From assembly GCA_036365515.1 (NCBI GenBank), contig CM070873.1, forward strand, positions 226,563,876 to 226,627,875: DNA of 64,000 nucleotides, written 5' to 3'. The stretch is from Torymus aiolomorphi. Lineage: Eukaryota > Arthropoda > Insecta > Hymenoptera > Torymidae. The position numbers were made by a program, and so were the translations under genes. Below, in pieces: positions 1-14,910 of this stretch. The notes under the pieces are model-generated. The model made no database searches, had not been told where the DNA came from, and saw only the letters and a program-made list of their open reading frames with translations. The first letter of the stretch is position 1. Each line of letters opens with the position of its first letter.

Positions 1-160
1 AAAAAGCTTCCTGTGGAATTGACATAAATCGATCTGTCGTTAAGGAGATAAACTGTAATGATCAAAATTACACAACAATAATAAATCAAAGTAAACAAAT
101 TTTCTTGGAACTTTGAAGCGGCGGTTAATTGAAAAACGTTTGAATGAATATTCATTCTTA
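1..160. other. AT-rich intronic sequence, no gene
   Basis: AT-rich sequence without an open frame, repeat or splice signal that I can support. It ends in the TA dinucleotide that flanks the MITE beginning at 161. Confidence 0.5.
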
Positions 161-297
161 CACTGAGAGAAGAATATGTTTATATTTCACATGGTATTTT
201 AACTATTAACATGGCATTGTAACTATTATCATATATATTTTAATAGTTATAATGCTATGTTAAATATAAACATTTTGAGAACAAATTTCTCTCAGTG
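161..297 (+). mobile_element. 137-bp MITE, CACTGAG family, copy 1
   Basis: The element begins CACTGAGAGAA and ends in a matching inverted end (CTCTCAGTG). It is flanked by TA on both sides (159-160 and 298-299), suggesting a 2-bp target duplication. The interior is AT-rich and partly self-complementary, with repeated ACATGG / AACTATTA motifs, and it has no coding capacity. The reverse complement of 29189-29325 matches it over the full 137 bp with four mismatches by hand alignment. A TA duplication is typical of Tc1/mariner-type MITEs. The family name and its autonomous parent are unknown. Confidence 0.85.
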
Positions 298-451
298 TAT
301 AAAAAAGAGGAGGTTTTGTAACGGTGAAAAAAATTTTTGAGACGAAAAAATGTTTGAAAACATATTTTAAAACATTTGGCATGAAAATACACAAAAATAT
401 TTTTTCCTGTCTGTATGCGGGACATATAGGTGATCCAACCCAGGATCTTTA

Positions 452-469
452 TTTTTTTTTTTTTTTTTT
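452..469 (+). repeat. Poly-T tract, 18 nt
   Basis: An uninterrupted run of 18 T. It could be the reverse complement of a retroposon poly-A tail, but no body of such an element was recognised next to it. Confidence 0.9.
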
Positions 470-925
470 AATAAATTAACATTTCTATTCATAAATTTTT
501 GTATGTGCATCTGCAGGTTTTAATAGTTTTTCACAAAATATTGTACATTAATTACAATTAATATTATTATATCATATACCTAATAATGACAGTATGCCAT
601 TATGTAAAAGTTTCAGGTTAAAATTTCAGTTCGATTCTGTGTAAAATGAATTGGCCGCGATTTTTTCAATTATTACTTGTATAAAGTAGCAATGAAATGA
701 GCAATAAACCAATCGGATCGTATACATTTTTGCCAACAATCATTGCCATTAACGAGCACCGAGCGAAAGTATTGACCAGAAACTTTTTAATTAGCGGCGA
801 TAAGTTACAATGAGCAGCGAACAATGAAGCGGCGGCGGTGGCTACCTCCCGCCGCGAAAAAGATCCCCCGCAATTCTCTCTCATTGATCTTCGCGTGCCG
901 ACGCGCTCGCGCTCTTCACGCAAGT

Positions 926-950
926 GAGAGAGAGAGAGAGAGAGAGAGAA
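926..950 (+). repeat. (GA)n microsatellite
   Basis: About 12 perfect GA dinucleotides at the edge of a CpG-dense block. Confidence 0.9.
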
Positions 951-1274
951 GGACAGGGCTACGTGAGTAAAAAAGGCGGCAGGCGAATTAATAATCGGGC
1001 GCTACAAAGGAAAGAAGCGAGTGATAGATAGAAAGACGCTGAAACGGCTAAGTGAAACACGAGCGAGAGGTTGGCAATAATAAAAAAGAGCCGTGCGCTC
1101 GGAGGAAAGGAGGAGGAGGAAGGGCAAGTGCTCAAGAAGGAGGAGGAGGGGGAAAACAATTGAGAGGAGGACAGACGGTCGGAAAAGCGAGAAAAACGAT
1201 AAGAAGGAGCGGAGAGACGGAGGACGTGGATCCATAACAAAATACGAAGGCAATAAATCACCCGATTGCCGAGC

Positions 1275-1310
1275 TTCTCTCTCTCTCTCTCTCTCTCCCT
1301 CTCTCTCTTT
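1275..1310 (+). repeat. (CT)n microsatellite, interrupted
   Basis: CT dinucleotides with a single CCCT interruption. The CT run generates the serine/leucine-repeat open frames seen in this area. Confidence 0.9.
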
Positions 1311-4300
1311 TGCTCTCTGCGTACGCGTAACTGCAAAAGTAACGAGTGAACCCGTCGGGTCTTGGCAAAACGAGCCTGAAGAGGCTTCATAAATCTTCCG
1401 AGATTGTTTCTTTCCATGCAGCACAACCGCCCTCCCTCCCTGGCCTTTTTTCCTCAGCGCCCGTGCTCGCGCTTTTGTATCAAAATTAGACGCGAAGCTC
1501 GCGCGCCGTGTAATTAGTTCGCTTAACAATCTGTGATCGATGGAAATTCAAGATTTACGAGCGCCTACGCTCGGGAATTTGCAGGTGTAGCGCGCGCGCG
1601 GCAAAGTAGTCGCGCTTGAAAGGACGCGCGAGAGAGAGAAAGAGCGAGCGAGTGAACGGACACTTTATTGCGAAGGAGAAAGAGAGAGAGAGAACGAGAG
1701 AGTGAGCTAAGAAGTTTCCAGGGCCGACCGGCGCGAAACTTACGAGGCGGCACAGGGGAGATAAATTCGCGCTCGCGCGACGAGTTACGTCGCGACGTCA
1801 AAACGGACGAGCCATTGATGGACGATCCTCCGCGCGAGCGCGCTGCTCAGCTTCTATATATCGCCGAGGCGTGTGTAGTGTAATACGTTGCGTCGTCTAT
1901 TAGCTTTTGACGTACAAGTTTTTAGTCGTTTAGGGCTATGAGCTGGTGCTTTCTATTTTCAAAATGAAAGATTTATCAATTTCTGAAGTGCAGTCTTTCC
2001 TCCTATTGATACTTTATGGGCCTTCAAATGCAAAACATTGAAATTTAATCATATATCTAATAATAAATGTATATCAGTTACTAAAATAATATTGATATTC
2101 ATCTCCTTTATTGAAAAAAAATATATATATATAGAACTAGGTTACATTTGAAATTGTAGTTCTCAGAACATTATTATACGCGATTATATTAACAATACAC
2201 GTCCAGCTGTAGCAAACTCAAAACTGCACGAGTACAGCGACAAATGCCGAGAGCACCTTTATCTCTTATCGTCCCGAAACGAGGGCGCGCACTCGCAAGC
2301 ATCTGCAACAGCAGCAGCTGAAAGCGCGCAACTATCGGCCGAACTTCCTAACGATCTCGTGAGAGCGCAAGTGAGAGGGAGAGAGAGACAGGAGCTAGCG
2401 AGAGAGAATTTTAATATCAAACGCTCGGCCTCGCGTCGCCAATAACCCATAGCGCGAATCCGTCAATATTTAATAACCCATCGCCGCAATTTTTCAATAT
2501 CCGCCCGCAGCGCGACCTTCCTTCAATTATACAAATATAGCGGGGACAGGCGGCGGCGCGCGGGCCACGATCCAATTTCCAAGATCGAAGATTGGATAAA
2601 CCGAGGCCAGCACACGCGAGAGCGAATTTTCCATCATCGTCGCGGCCGGCCGTCCATCAAACAGCGCTGATGACGATGTAGATAGTGCGCCGGGGCATTC
2701 GATTATTAGGTCATCCGAAATTTACGTCGAATCACAGGAGGAGTATTGGTGTGGGTAGCGGGAGCGAAATTATACCGCGGTAAGCATGAGGTGTTTTTGT
2801 CGAGCGTTTCAAAGATTTAAATGATAAAAGGCGTTCGCGAGCTTCAGAAAATAGTGGAATATGTTTAACAATAAAACATAGAGCATTCAACAAATATTTA
2901 CAAATTGTTTAAGAAAACTTGTTTTCATCAGAAAGTCATTTTCTGATAACTGTTTAATTTCAATTCGCATTATTAAATTTTACTAAAGTAAAATTTCTGG
3001 CCATTATAGGCTCAACACGTACGCACGTATACTAATACGTTTATCTCCCGAATAATCCAGCGAATCTCATAACTCGTTCTAACGATCAAAAGCTTGCGAT
3101 TAATAGGCAAGAAAATGAGCTCGCGATATACGCACCGCAGCCGCCTCTTCCGCGTCATCCGCGCCAAAACCAGCGGCCAATGCACCTCTCTCCCTCTCTC
3201 TTTGCTCGCATCGAATGTTCCGGCTGAGGTCTGCCGCACGCTGCGCGCGCCGGGCTCTATTTGCCGGATTTCGCTGCCGCGAGGGTAATTATTATGATGA
3301 TCTCGCGCTAATCCGTAGGCCGCGGCTCTCTCTATTGCTCCCACAGCCCTCCGGGCGAAATCGATAGCGGCTGCGCGCAAAGAGGGAGCGAAAACGCGCC
3401 AGCTCTCTCTCTCTCTAGCTGTGGAATTCAATTAGCCCCCCGGTCGGCGATCCATGAGCTATCCACACTGCGCACGGGCTCGGGGATTTTAAGCCCGCTC
3501 GTGCGTTTCCCGAATTCTCCTGGAGCCTCTTAGCAGCTGCATTGCCCGTGCGTTATACATTGTGCGTGCACGGCTGCGGTATTCGCGTTCCGCGCGAGTG
3601 GAAGAAATTGGTAGAGTTGAGAATCATGATGCGCTCGAATGGGGCGGTACGATGATGCCGTGCGCCGATGCATCGTGGATCGTTTCGTGGGGGTATATAG
3701 GGATTGTGAATATGAGTTTAGGAGTTTAGGAGAATGCATGAAGTAGTATTTATTTATTAGTAATTAATATCTTGTAATTATTTAAATACGGTAATTGCAA
3801 TATATTTCCATAGATATCTCTAGTACAAAGGAAATTCTCTTCTATATTATCTTCGATCTATAAAAACCGTAATTCCCATTCGATTGCGAAAAAAAACGTA
3901 GAAGTCTCGTCATTCACAAGACACAAATATAAATTGCTTCTCTTCCCCATCGCCGAATCGCGTTTCATTTCAAATTACTTCGGCTATCATTCGCAAGAGG
4001 CGAGCAATGCCCCATTAACTCTGCGCGTTTAAAATCTAAACTCATCATCGAATTTCGCACTGCAACGTATATAGCCGCGGAGTGACTTGCGCAAAAACGC
4101 GAAAAAAATTCACCCGCGCGCTCGGCCGCAATTGGACGAATCATCATACGGATTCCATATCGGTTCATCCGCTCTTTGTGCGTGCGCGAGTACTCCGAAA
4201 TCGCCAGCGGACAATCGCGTCAGTAATTATCCGCGCGTGGAATTGCCTCTTCGACCTCGATGTAAAAATCGACGGCACCTCGCGATGGCTTATCGCATTG

Positions 4301-7300
4301 CGCCCCGAAATTACGAGTGCGTAATGTAACATTTAGAAAAGCACCTCACGCATACGCTCTTGTTTACGTTGCGCATCTTCATCCTCTTTTCTCGCGATCA
4401 ATCTCTTCCCCTCTCCCCCGCGCGCGGCTCGATAATTAAAACAACGCTCTCGGGGATAAGCTTTTTTACCACGCACGCATAAATTATACGCACCCAGACA
4501 GGAATAATTTACTTAAGCGCATGGTGCGCTCGTACAAGGTACATAACGACCTTAGGGAATTGCTTTTCTCTCCTAGCCGAGAGAGTCACAGAAAAACAAA
4601 CGAGATGTTAATTAACGGGTCGAGGAGGATACTATAAGAGGAAAAATCCAACTCCGCTGCGCGCATATTGTACGAAACGTAGGAGATGAACGAGAGGAGC
4701 GGCGAAAGAGAAAGTAGGACGAGGCGCGCGCGCCGTCGAGTGCCACATTTGGAGAGTCTTATCTCAAACGAGGGAATCTGCGCATGCGGCCCAACAAATT
4801 TTACGGTCCGTCTGCGTTATCTTGGAGTTTTTACGGGGATGATCTCCGGAAATAGATCGGCGCACGGAGGTCGATTAGAAAAGCCGATCCGCACAGCCGA
4901 GGCTTTTACGAACTGTTTTCCTTTTGATTTCGGTTCTACAAGAAAGCGCGTGCCGTTCTATTTTTCTCTATTGGAAGCAAACACACTTTTTACCGAATGC
5001 TCTTCTCGAAAGTGTAGTCGGACGTTATTTTTAGATAACGATTGTTTTTTGGTTACGCGAGAAGATTTAGTTTTATAGGCAGGGACTCCCTGCTCATAAA
5101 ATCACAAGTTTATCGCTCGCATTATGACTGCTAACATAAAGTGTCTGACGAATGCTTTTGAACAAGTATAAGAGTTCTGAATGTTTCAAAATGTTTATTT
5201 TTAATTTATATATCAGTATATTGATCTCATGGGAGATATTCAATGAAAGTATGATATTTGTAAGATTTTGTACTTTAATTTTGAAAATATTTATTATTTG
5301 CTTTTTGAGTAAAAATTTTATCGAAGTGCTTTACGTTTGGTTACCTTTTTTATCTATACGAAGTTAAAAGTCAAATTCAAAATTAGATTTTGTTTGTACC
5401 AATATACTGACAAATTTAGCGAGAAAAATCCAGGCAAATAGGAGTAGGGAATTCCGTTACGGCAAAGGCAAATAAAATTCACGTACAGCTCTAAAAATAA
5501 ACTCGGAAGAGTGTAAAGAGAGACAGAAAAAAGCGCGAAAAAATTTGAACAAAACATGAAAATTGGACGGACTCTGGGTAAATTTGCAGAGCCATCCTGT
5601 CCCCTGGTAAAAACTACCGAACCTCGTACGTTTTTACCGGACTTTCATAAATTCTGCGAATCGATCACCGAACTCCACGTAAAGATTTCCCGCAATATAC
5701 GCGCGCATCGCAGGCTACGCGTTGTATTCGGCAATTTCATTGCCTCGTGGCAAACAGACTGAACAAATAAAAGAAAATATCGGAAACGTGAAACAGGGGC
5801 GTTCCACAGTTGCACTACACTACTTTTTGCCTTTGAGGAGATTGAAAAAAAAAGATGAAGAAAGGAGTGCAGAAATGAAGGAGAATTCGCACTATAGAGT
5901 CATTCAGCGTTTCCTCGCACGCATCGTTCGTTCGACGCCGCACGTATCTCATTACTGGAGTGCGAGTATAATGCCCCTTTTACGCTTCGCGCAACGATGA
6001 TAAAGTGGCCTGCCAGCCTGCACGAGGCTGTGCGGGCTATTCGATATTTTTGGATTTTGATTAAAAACGACGATGGATTTATTAAGAAAATTTACTGCAC
6101 GTATATAGTTTAACATTGACAAATTAAAAGTGATAAAAAAATAAAAGAAAATTTCTATTTTAATTAAACACTAAGTGAAGTTAAAACTTTTAATTTTGCG
6201 CTGGAAAAATTTTTTAATATAGAAGAAATTGCGGTAAGGCTAATTGAGCCCCTTTTGTCACCCGCGTGAAAGTGCTCGCACCCATATGCGGCGTCTATAT
6301 TTACAGCTCCAAGTGAGGTCTAATGTAGCCAGTAAATTTAATTTCCATTAGCCCGGCCGACCTGCTGGATGTTTCTCGCGGTGGTACGTGCGAAGTAACA
6401 TTTTCTGGCACTTTATGTCACTCGTTACTTCCATCGCGCTTAAATTTAGATTGAAAATTGTTCTTTACATTTTTTTAATACACAAAATTAAAATCAATTT
6501 CAAAGCCAATTCAAAAGAACAAAGAATCACTGGAAAACATTTCAAACAATCGCCTCTCCGCTGCAATTGCTTCATTTTCATGTAATTATTCGGAACACGC
6601 GTACGTTATCAATCCCTCATACGCAATTACCTGTGCGCACGTGTGCGCGCGCGCGCGACCGGTGCACTTGTGCCTCACCCATCGCGCGAATCAAGCTCCT
6701 TTTAAACGTCCAGTGAATAATTATAGAATAACAAAAATGCCCGCATCTGAATTCATCGCGCGCGGCACTAGCTCGCTCGCTCGCTTATAAAACGCAACTA
6801 GAACAAAACGGGCGTGAGTAGCACGCAGCAGCAGCAGCAGGCGCGCAGGAATCCCGCTCTCAAAGTCTCTCGAGCATTAAAAGCGCGCTGCGAGCCTCGC
6901 CTACTGCTCTCTTCGACTTTTGCAGCCTAGAGAGAGAAAAGGCGTATAATGGACTCTCTCCCCTCCCTCCCTCTTTTTCTTCCTGCGCGCGAGTCCTCGC
7001 CGTAATCAGCAGGAGATGAAAGCGAGCTCGAGCGCGCGTGCGCCATTAAAATTCAAATCGCGGCCACTTCATACCTCGCGCGCACGCTCACTCGCCTACA
7101 TATACGCGCGCTGCGCTGTACGTATAGATATGCGCGCCACCGGATGCATCGCCGTCGTCGTCTTCTCGGTAGTCGGCGCGCGAACGTTTACGCGCGTATA
7201 ATGAACGCGGCCTAAGCCAATTTTCTTTTTTTTCGCCTCGAGGGCCGGCTAACTTTCGACTGTTTATAGCGTCTGTATTACGGCGAGGGGTGTGCAATCG

Positions 7301-10300
7301 ACGTCGGCGACAAAGTTTGCGGCAATCGAAGTTGTAATTAAAGAGCTCGCCTAGCAAACCTTGGAGAGGAGCGTGTTTCTCGATGCGACGTGGGCTTATC
7401 GCGCTAATAATTTGCTCTTCTTATGGGAGGCTTTGGCCGAACGAAAAGTTCTCTGAGAAACATGTTTGCTTTACTAATTTCGCTTTTATACGTTATTTTA
7501 ATACTGAGGCTTACAAAGTTAATTAACGAATCTACCTGAAGAGAGACACAACTATTATACCTCGCGTGGAAAACTGTTTTTTTTTGGAAAAATAATCAAT
7601 TAAGAGAAACCATATGTATTGATTTACTTGGAAGCCTCAGCAATTACGAGTATGTAAATGATACAGGTGTGTGTGTATACTTTATATCGAATTTCCTCAA
7701 AGCCATACAAGTCGTAAAATCGAGTAAACTTCCATGATGTATGCAACCGCGTAGCAACAATCATATACCGTCTAATTGAAACGATTATTCAAACTATATT
7801 TAATATACAGACGGTAATCGCTTTCATGCGGCTCTGTGCACGAGCAATGTAGTACTTTTGCGCGGAGAGCAGCGAGCGAGCCCGGGTGTTGTATACACTT
7901 TATCAAAAACGTAATTAACAAGATAAACCGGAACGCCTCCCCCGATATCGAAAATATTACATTGATTAAAGCCCGAGCCGCAATAAAACGGCAAATATAC
8001 CCGTGTAATCTCTCGCGATACCGGGTACGCGAGATCCTTGATCCCCGGACCCAGACACTCATCTTCCTGTGTAAACAGCTGACCGGCGTGTCTCTCGCTT
8101 TCGTCTATATACTCCTTCCATCGACGATAACGTGATAACGCAATCGCGCGGGGATGTATCGATCGGGGAGAGAAGAACTCGCGAAAACCCATCAGAGCTG
8201 GGATATAATCGAAACGGAGTGCAATATGTCACCGACCCTGTCGCCGTCTCTCTTTCCCTCGGTTTCCATCTCTCTCTCCCTTTCTCTGCGGTCTAGCCAC
8301 GGTACGGCGGCAGTGGCGGCGCCCCTTTGTTTCCTCAGAAAACAAGACAGCGCGCGTGACTTTGGCTTTGGCCGAGATAACTGCCGACGTCGTTGCTGCT
8401 GCTGCTCTCTTTTCTCTCGTGTCCAGCTGTGCTTCTTCCGCGGTGGCGGAGTGTACAACCGCGCGCGCGCTCGCCGGAATTTATCGCTACTCGGGATGAA
8501 AAAGGACGCAGTTTGTTGGCTCCTCGTGCCGAGTGAGACATCAAGAACGCGTTTGGAAAACGAGTAATGCGCTGCTGCTGTAGATTTATTAATGATAGCG
8601 GCGGCTGATTTTTTTTTTATCTAGAAATTCTATGCGAAATTTTCATTTTTCATTTCTTTGGATATTAAGGGCGAATGTTTATTTTAACATTTTAATTGCA
8701 ATGTGTTTTTTATAATAAACTGATTAAACGCAAGCGAATATAAATACATACATGAATAAAAATGCGTATTTTATAATTTAAAAAGACATGCGCGCGTGAA
8801 ACTTTGATTAAGAATTCATTCCATCAATCACAGTGGGGTTTATATATATTACAACTCCAATCAAGCTCTGTATAAAGAAGGTTCGTTTGATCGTTAATTA
8901 TGATTTCAAAAGCGGTTAACTAGGTAGCGCAATTCAATAAATTAGTTCGATTTGGTAATCAAAGTTCATTACGTTTGATCAATAAACGTGTACCGATTTT
9001 AATTCGGATACACTATAAAATTTCAGAAAAATTTTGTGGTTTAAATGCTATACGTCATATATTTATTGGACATATGTGACAATACTTCTATTATATTTAA
9101 AAATAAGTGAAAAATATTTGTAAAATAAAAAACTTTATCTCAAGCGAAGACTTTCCAATGATCTTGCTCGACAATAACAATACCAAGAACTAAATTCTTA
9201 CTATCTGTCCGCTCGCCGATCCAGTCACTACATTCGCCTGTCGCGTGTGCCTGTGCTATATGCCCTATACGCGCGTTTGCGCGCGCGCAGTGAGAAATTT
9301 CCCGGTACGCAGCGTCGACAGTTCGCAGCGGTTATAAATCGTCTTTGAATTTTTCTCCGCGCCCAGTACCGCGCGTCGCGTGTGCAGCGGCTCTCTTTCT
9401 CTCTCTTGAAGAGAAAGAAAAGCCGCGCGTGAGCTCGCGTCCTCCTCTTTTATTTCGTCGCGTTGTTTCTTCCTTCGTTTTTCCTCGTGAGCGCTCGCGC
9501 GCGCTGCTTTCACTATCTATCTCGTTTCGAATGAAATAAGGCCGCGCGCGCGTGGCTTTGAATGGGAGAGTGCGCGCAGCGTGGGCCGTAAAATCGGACT
9601 TTTGATCCTATTTTTTTTCTCTTTCTCACTCTCTTTTGAGTCTTGTTTTTATTCTTTGTATCTCAGTGGATCAAAGGGATACCATTAGCATCGACGAGGA
9701 GTAGTAGTTGCTCTTCGGTGTAATATTTTGACAGATCGAGCATATTAAGGAGGTAACGCGTCATTCAAAGTCAAGTCTATACGTATGGGATGAATTGAAT
9801 GCACACTCAGTTTTGTAATTTACATTGATACACTTTTAGATATAAATATTATTTTCAAAAATAGGAGTTCATTTACCCATATATTTAATCATCTAAATCC
9901 AACTTTGCAGCAGTCATTAATAATAGTAAGTGATGACATTGCTTTATTGTATCTTTCCCAAACTAATTACGAAAAATCCAAGGAACAGCGTGCATGGAAA
10001 AAAATTAAAACACTACATTCTCGAAGAAACATCAATTTTTTCTCCACATAATGATGCCCTTCGTACATGGCAATCCCGTGAATGACTTCGCTCCGATCGC
10101 TATTTCGATTCGACGCGCGCCAAAGGGGATCGAAGAGAGATAGCTCCGAAACAGGAGTTATAATAATGACGAGACTCTTCTCCCGTCCGACCGAAATGAA
10201 AGATTTCGGTAAATCTCTCTCTTCCATTAAGCCCAGAAGCAACAGCACCAGCCATCGTACCCACTCAATACACTCGTACCCCGCACCGACAATGCTCCCT

Positions 10301-13300
10301 TTGTAGAAAGTTATCCACTTATCGGCGCGGCCTTGAGGTCGGAATTAAAAAAAACGCGGCGGCGCGCGCGTTGGAAGAAAAAAGTCGAGAGAAAGAGGAA
10401 GAAAGAAGAGAAAGGGACGAGGAAGGGGAGGGCGCGCGACGCGGTACAATTATTTCGGGGCATGATATCGCTTTTTTAAAGCCCCGGTGTTACGCGGCCT
10501 GCTGCATCATTCTTATTTTTCGGCCGACGGGAAAAACCAACAGAATCCCGTGGGATTATGCTGCTCGATATTTTGTGCTTCGCCCGACTCCATTTGTTAC
10601 AACGTATGTGCCCCGTGTATATATATATATATATACGTGGGCGCAGGCGCAATATCGCGCGCGAGTTTTTCTTTTAAAAATAGAACAAATTTTTATTGAG
10701 CAATTGCGAGGCTATTTTTACTGCCTAGGCTTTGCCACGGCGCAATATCTATTATTTTTCGATCGGTGCTTTAAAAAGAAAAACTTTATCTATCACGGCG
10801 TCTTTGCGTATACCACATAACTTTATTCCCGGTACCACGTAAAGTGAAAGGAGATAAACCGTTTACTTCAGAGACGTAGATATATTTCTGTTCGTTATAA
10901 TTTAACACTTTTTTAAAACAATATTTCACTCAGTAATTCTTCAAGTTAGTAAAAGTTTATTTAATGAAAGAAGTTGCTTGTAATGTATCTACATTTTTTA
11001 AATCTTTTCTAAAGCCCAAAATTCTTTTACGTGGAATAACCTCTTGAAAAAAAGACTCTATGATGTGTTGAAAGAAATTCTTTAGAAAAAAAAGAACCGT
11101 TTTTTGTAGAGCCCGGCAGTTAAAGAGCAGACATTTTTGAGCCTCTTGTCGTCTCAAATAACACAGCTTAAACACAAAAAACATCTAACCGAAAGCCCCT
11201 TCACGTACACGCGTATACGTACATGGGAAGGGAAGGAAAGTCATCCCATAACCCTCCCCTGAAAAAAAAGCCAAGCTATAGCGAGCGAGAGAAATGAGTG
11301 CGAATCGACTTTCCCCATACGATCTTTGTTTGGAAAGCGACTATCATAAATACAGCCCTTAAGAGAGACATCGAGGGCGATTGCTCACTGTCCAACTTTC
11401 GTCGCAGCGGGGAGAACAGTAGATCAGCGGCGCGCGCTGCAACGAAAAGGGCGCGCAAACGCGACTTTATGTTTGCTCTGGGACATCCCCGAGAATTTCT
11501 CTCCCACTCTCCAGCGTATGCTCCCTTCTTCTTCCTTCTACTTTCGCTTTCTCTTGCGCCGTATAGGTATACATATATACGCTTCGCGAGTCGAGTGCGC
11601 GCGCGGGACCCGGATTCCCATGCATATTTATAGGACTAGTGGCCGACGACGGTTATCGTTCGCTGCTGCTCCTTGCATTTGTACAAAAGAGTATAGAGGA
11701 TGAATTTCCGCAAAAGATGCGCGGGGATTATATGGGTTTTCGTTCTCTATGTTGGGGGTGGATTTCATAAATAATGCAAGTGCCAGTGCTATATGATTCG
11801 AAGGCTTTGGCTCGTTTGTTGTTATCGTCGATTGCTATATTTTTCGTTATTACTTTCGATGCTTCGTCCGACAGAGAGAGCTTAATCAGCGGAAAAGCCA
11901 GCGTCTCCCTCTTAATTGACTTAATTGACTAATGACGCGATTAATTCGCGTAATGCAGTCGAAAGAGAGCCGACCCTAAATCTTTGTTGATTTATATAAT
12001 CAAACATAAATACACGGTTGAACAAACTCTGTCCCACGTAATTCCATTATCACGTTACGTCACACGTTACAAATTTTCCAAAAGTGGGTAAACATCCCGT
12101 GGTCCCACAGTCCCATAAATTTCGGAAAACAACTTGATAACTACGAAAACATGTGTTCACGGGCTATATTTCAAGCCTCCTCGGTTGCATTCTACCATAT
12201 CACCGCGCGCGATACTTCGCGCCCCCCTCGTCGAAAAACGCCGAAGCGCAGTGTATGTCTCTACGCCAAAAAGATACCATCCCACGGCCAATAACGACGC
12301 GTCGAGAATTTTGTCAGAAAACACACGCCAAAGAAGAAGAAGCAGCAGCAGCAGCCACCCTCGTAGCGCACGCACGTGAAAATATTTTCCTTGCCGGCGC
12401 GTGCTAACGTATGTGCGCCGCGATCGCGCACATAAATTCCGGCCCTCTCTCGCCTATGCGTCTTACTTATTTACGATCCTCCTTGATTCGGCACTCTCGA
12501 TGCCACGGCAGTATAACCGCCGAAGCTCCTGATGCGCGCGCGTGCAAGCTCGTGATGTCCGGCGCGCTTATTGGCGCAGTGATTTGTTGCGCATTGTCTC
12601 GCCTTAACGAGGCGGATGAGAGCTCGACGGATCATCGACGCTAATGACCGGCTAATTAACGAATCGCCGATGCCCCGGCCCCGATCAAACGCCGGCGGGC
12701 CGTCGTCGCGGTTGCAGCGAGCGCACGCCGAGACAGGAGAGAGAGAGCGCGACTTTTAATGTACACGCGCATGCACACGCGTGTAGCCGAGAGCGAGGCT
12801 GATTACGCTTAATCGCAGGAAACGTCGGCGGCTCGGACAAACGAGCGCTTTTTTTCTGCCTTTGTTTTGCATCCTTTGGCTCGCGTTCGTCAATTTGTAT
12901 TGATTAAAAGTTTGTTTCTTCAATAGGAAGATAATGTGTATAGGTTAACGACGCCTATTTAGTAAAGCTATACATTGTCGTGTGGTGATGGAAGTATTTG
13001 CAATGTTAACTTTACGAATGTTCTATGGTAATGTGCTTGATATCGTGGGAATATTGGTTTACAGAGATTTTATTTTAATTATGTTATAATCCACTTCTAC
13101 ATAGTTAATTAAAATTTAATTTTCTATTTTATCACGTCTTCATTATTTAGTATCCTTATACCTAATATGAGAATATTTTGCGGTCTAATAGATATATTTT
13201 TCACTGTTGAATATTATCCACATATTTGTGTGCTAATATAATTAATAAAACAACGAAGCTATTTCGCGATCTTCCAAATGCTCCAAATTATTTGAATTTG

Positions 13301-14876
13301 TTATTAAACCACCAATGAGAAAATTATTTAGTTACCGTCCGCTTAATCCTTCATAACCCACACTGCCGTTCTCTATATCCCGCCATAAATGGGAACATTG
13401 ATCGCCGCATACGTATAATTTATGAAATTGGCATTCGAAAATATTCCGGTACGGAGTCACGTCTTCCGATCGTCCAACCTACATTCTTCGCAAATAGCCG
13501 TACCGCAAATTAGTGAAGAAGAAGAACAAAAAGCATCGTCGCGTCGATGCAGTGCGAGAGAGAGGCCCACTTCTCGTAAACGACGTCGATTAAACGAATT
13601 AAGAGGCTTCCGTCGCAGGACCACCGCACTGCCTCCGAGCGCGCTGCAGAAGGTGATGCGATGGCACGTACATCGCGATTCCCGCCGAACGCGAAATGCA
13701 AAAAGCGTGCCCTCAGCCCTAATTAATTATTCGACGCCAAGGTCGCGCGTGGCGCGACAGTCCCCGCTTTTTCTCTGCAGAACTAATTGCCGGTAATAAT
13801 AAAAATTATGACCTCGCTATCTCTCTCACTCTCTCTCTCCGTCCCGACTGGCTGCTGCAGTAAAGGGACCGTTCAATCTTCCTTTAGGGAGGGATATCAC
13901 CAATTTGGCCACGTCTCCCCACCTTTCGGGTTTCGCTCTTCTCTCTCGGGAATTTAGATTTCTCGGAATATCTCTTTCGTCTTATACGCACGCGTGCGCG
14001 GGGTTTAATTGTCGGTAAGAGAGATTTCTGTAATGAGGGTTAATTGGTGGCCGAGTGTGCCTCGAAGAATTCGTGAAGAATTCCGAAAATATTCACATTG
14101 ATGGCGCGTTACGAAAACAAGTACTTGCTTGATTTATTGCGGATTAACAGAAGTTATGAAGTTAAATTGAAGTACGAAGAAATGATCGCCTTGTTTTTCT
14201 CTGACATCAACTGTATATACAGCATTATTTGAGACGAAGAAAACTAGTTTTTATACAAATAATCTCGATTATTAATATCGTAATTAATTAATCGTAAAAG
14301 CGTAATTTGGTTTGCTATAATTATATATCCGTTAATGTTATATCGATGCTTTTCGTGATTACTATTTTACTATATTCTATAAAATAATTAAATATTGATA
14401 ATGCTAAAGAGCACATTTTACATCTACATTTAACTATGCAATAAATGTTTTAAATATTTAAACTAGAAATGGGTAACTATATTATCAAATAAATTGATCA
14501 ATATATATACCTAATTAAATTACAAGAAGTTAAATTATATATTTCGTGGAGGTCCCATAACATATTTCCCATTCGCTGCAAGCATCATTAAGCCAATCAG
14601 TGTATTCCAAATTTACATAGAAAATAAGATAACGAATGTGAAATTAATAACGCCTAATTAGTGTTACATAACTTAACATCAATCACATTCACGTTACTGG
14701 AATATCAGTTATTATGATATTTCAAGATAAATGATTTACGTAATATGACAAAATGAAGCTCAATGACAATAATAACAAAAATTAAAAATGTTTTAATAAA
14801 ATCTTAACTTTATACGAAAACTCTTTAACTTTCCAGTAAATCTTTCTTTCAAATTGAATGACATGTGGATTGTATA

Positions 14877-14895
14877 CTCTCTCTCTCTCTCTCTC
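14877..14895 (+). repeat. (CT)n microsatellite
   Basis: About nine CT dinucleotides, ending 15 bp before the perfect hairpin at 14911-14937. Confidence 0.9.
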
Positions 14896-14910
14896 ATGTC
14901 AAAACACATA

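Larger units (their letters stand above)
300..14876. other. Intronic sequence, no gene seen; CpG-rich blocks and AT-rich troughs
   Basis: No exon or RNA gene could be supported. AT-rich troughs lie near 300-660, 1960-2230, 2820-3000, 3740-3900, 5150-5560, 6060-6240, 7450-7800, 8600-9200, 9760-9970, 10860-11100, 12900-13400 and 14100-14870. CpG-dense blocks separate them. Open frames here, including one of 130 codons at 4686-5078 and one of 149 codons at 10371-10820, show no recognisable domain. No ratchet-type splice site was found in these 14.6 kb. Confidence 0.5.

Noticed and set aside
4686..5078. 130-codon plus-strand open frame with non-repetitive sequence
   Set aside because: No domain or signal is recognisable, codon content follows the local CpG-rich composition, and several shadow frames of like length surround it. 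Long frames are expected in GC-rich sequence.
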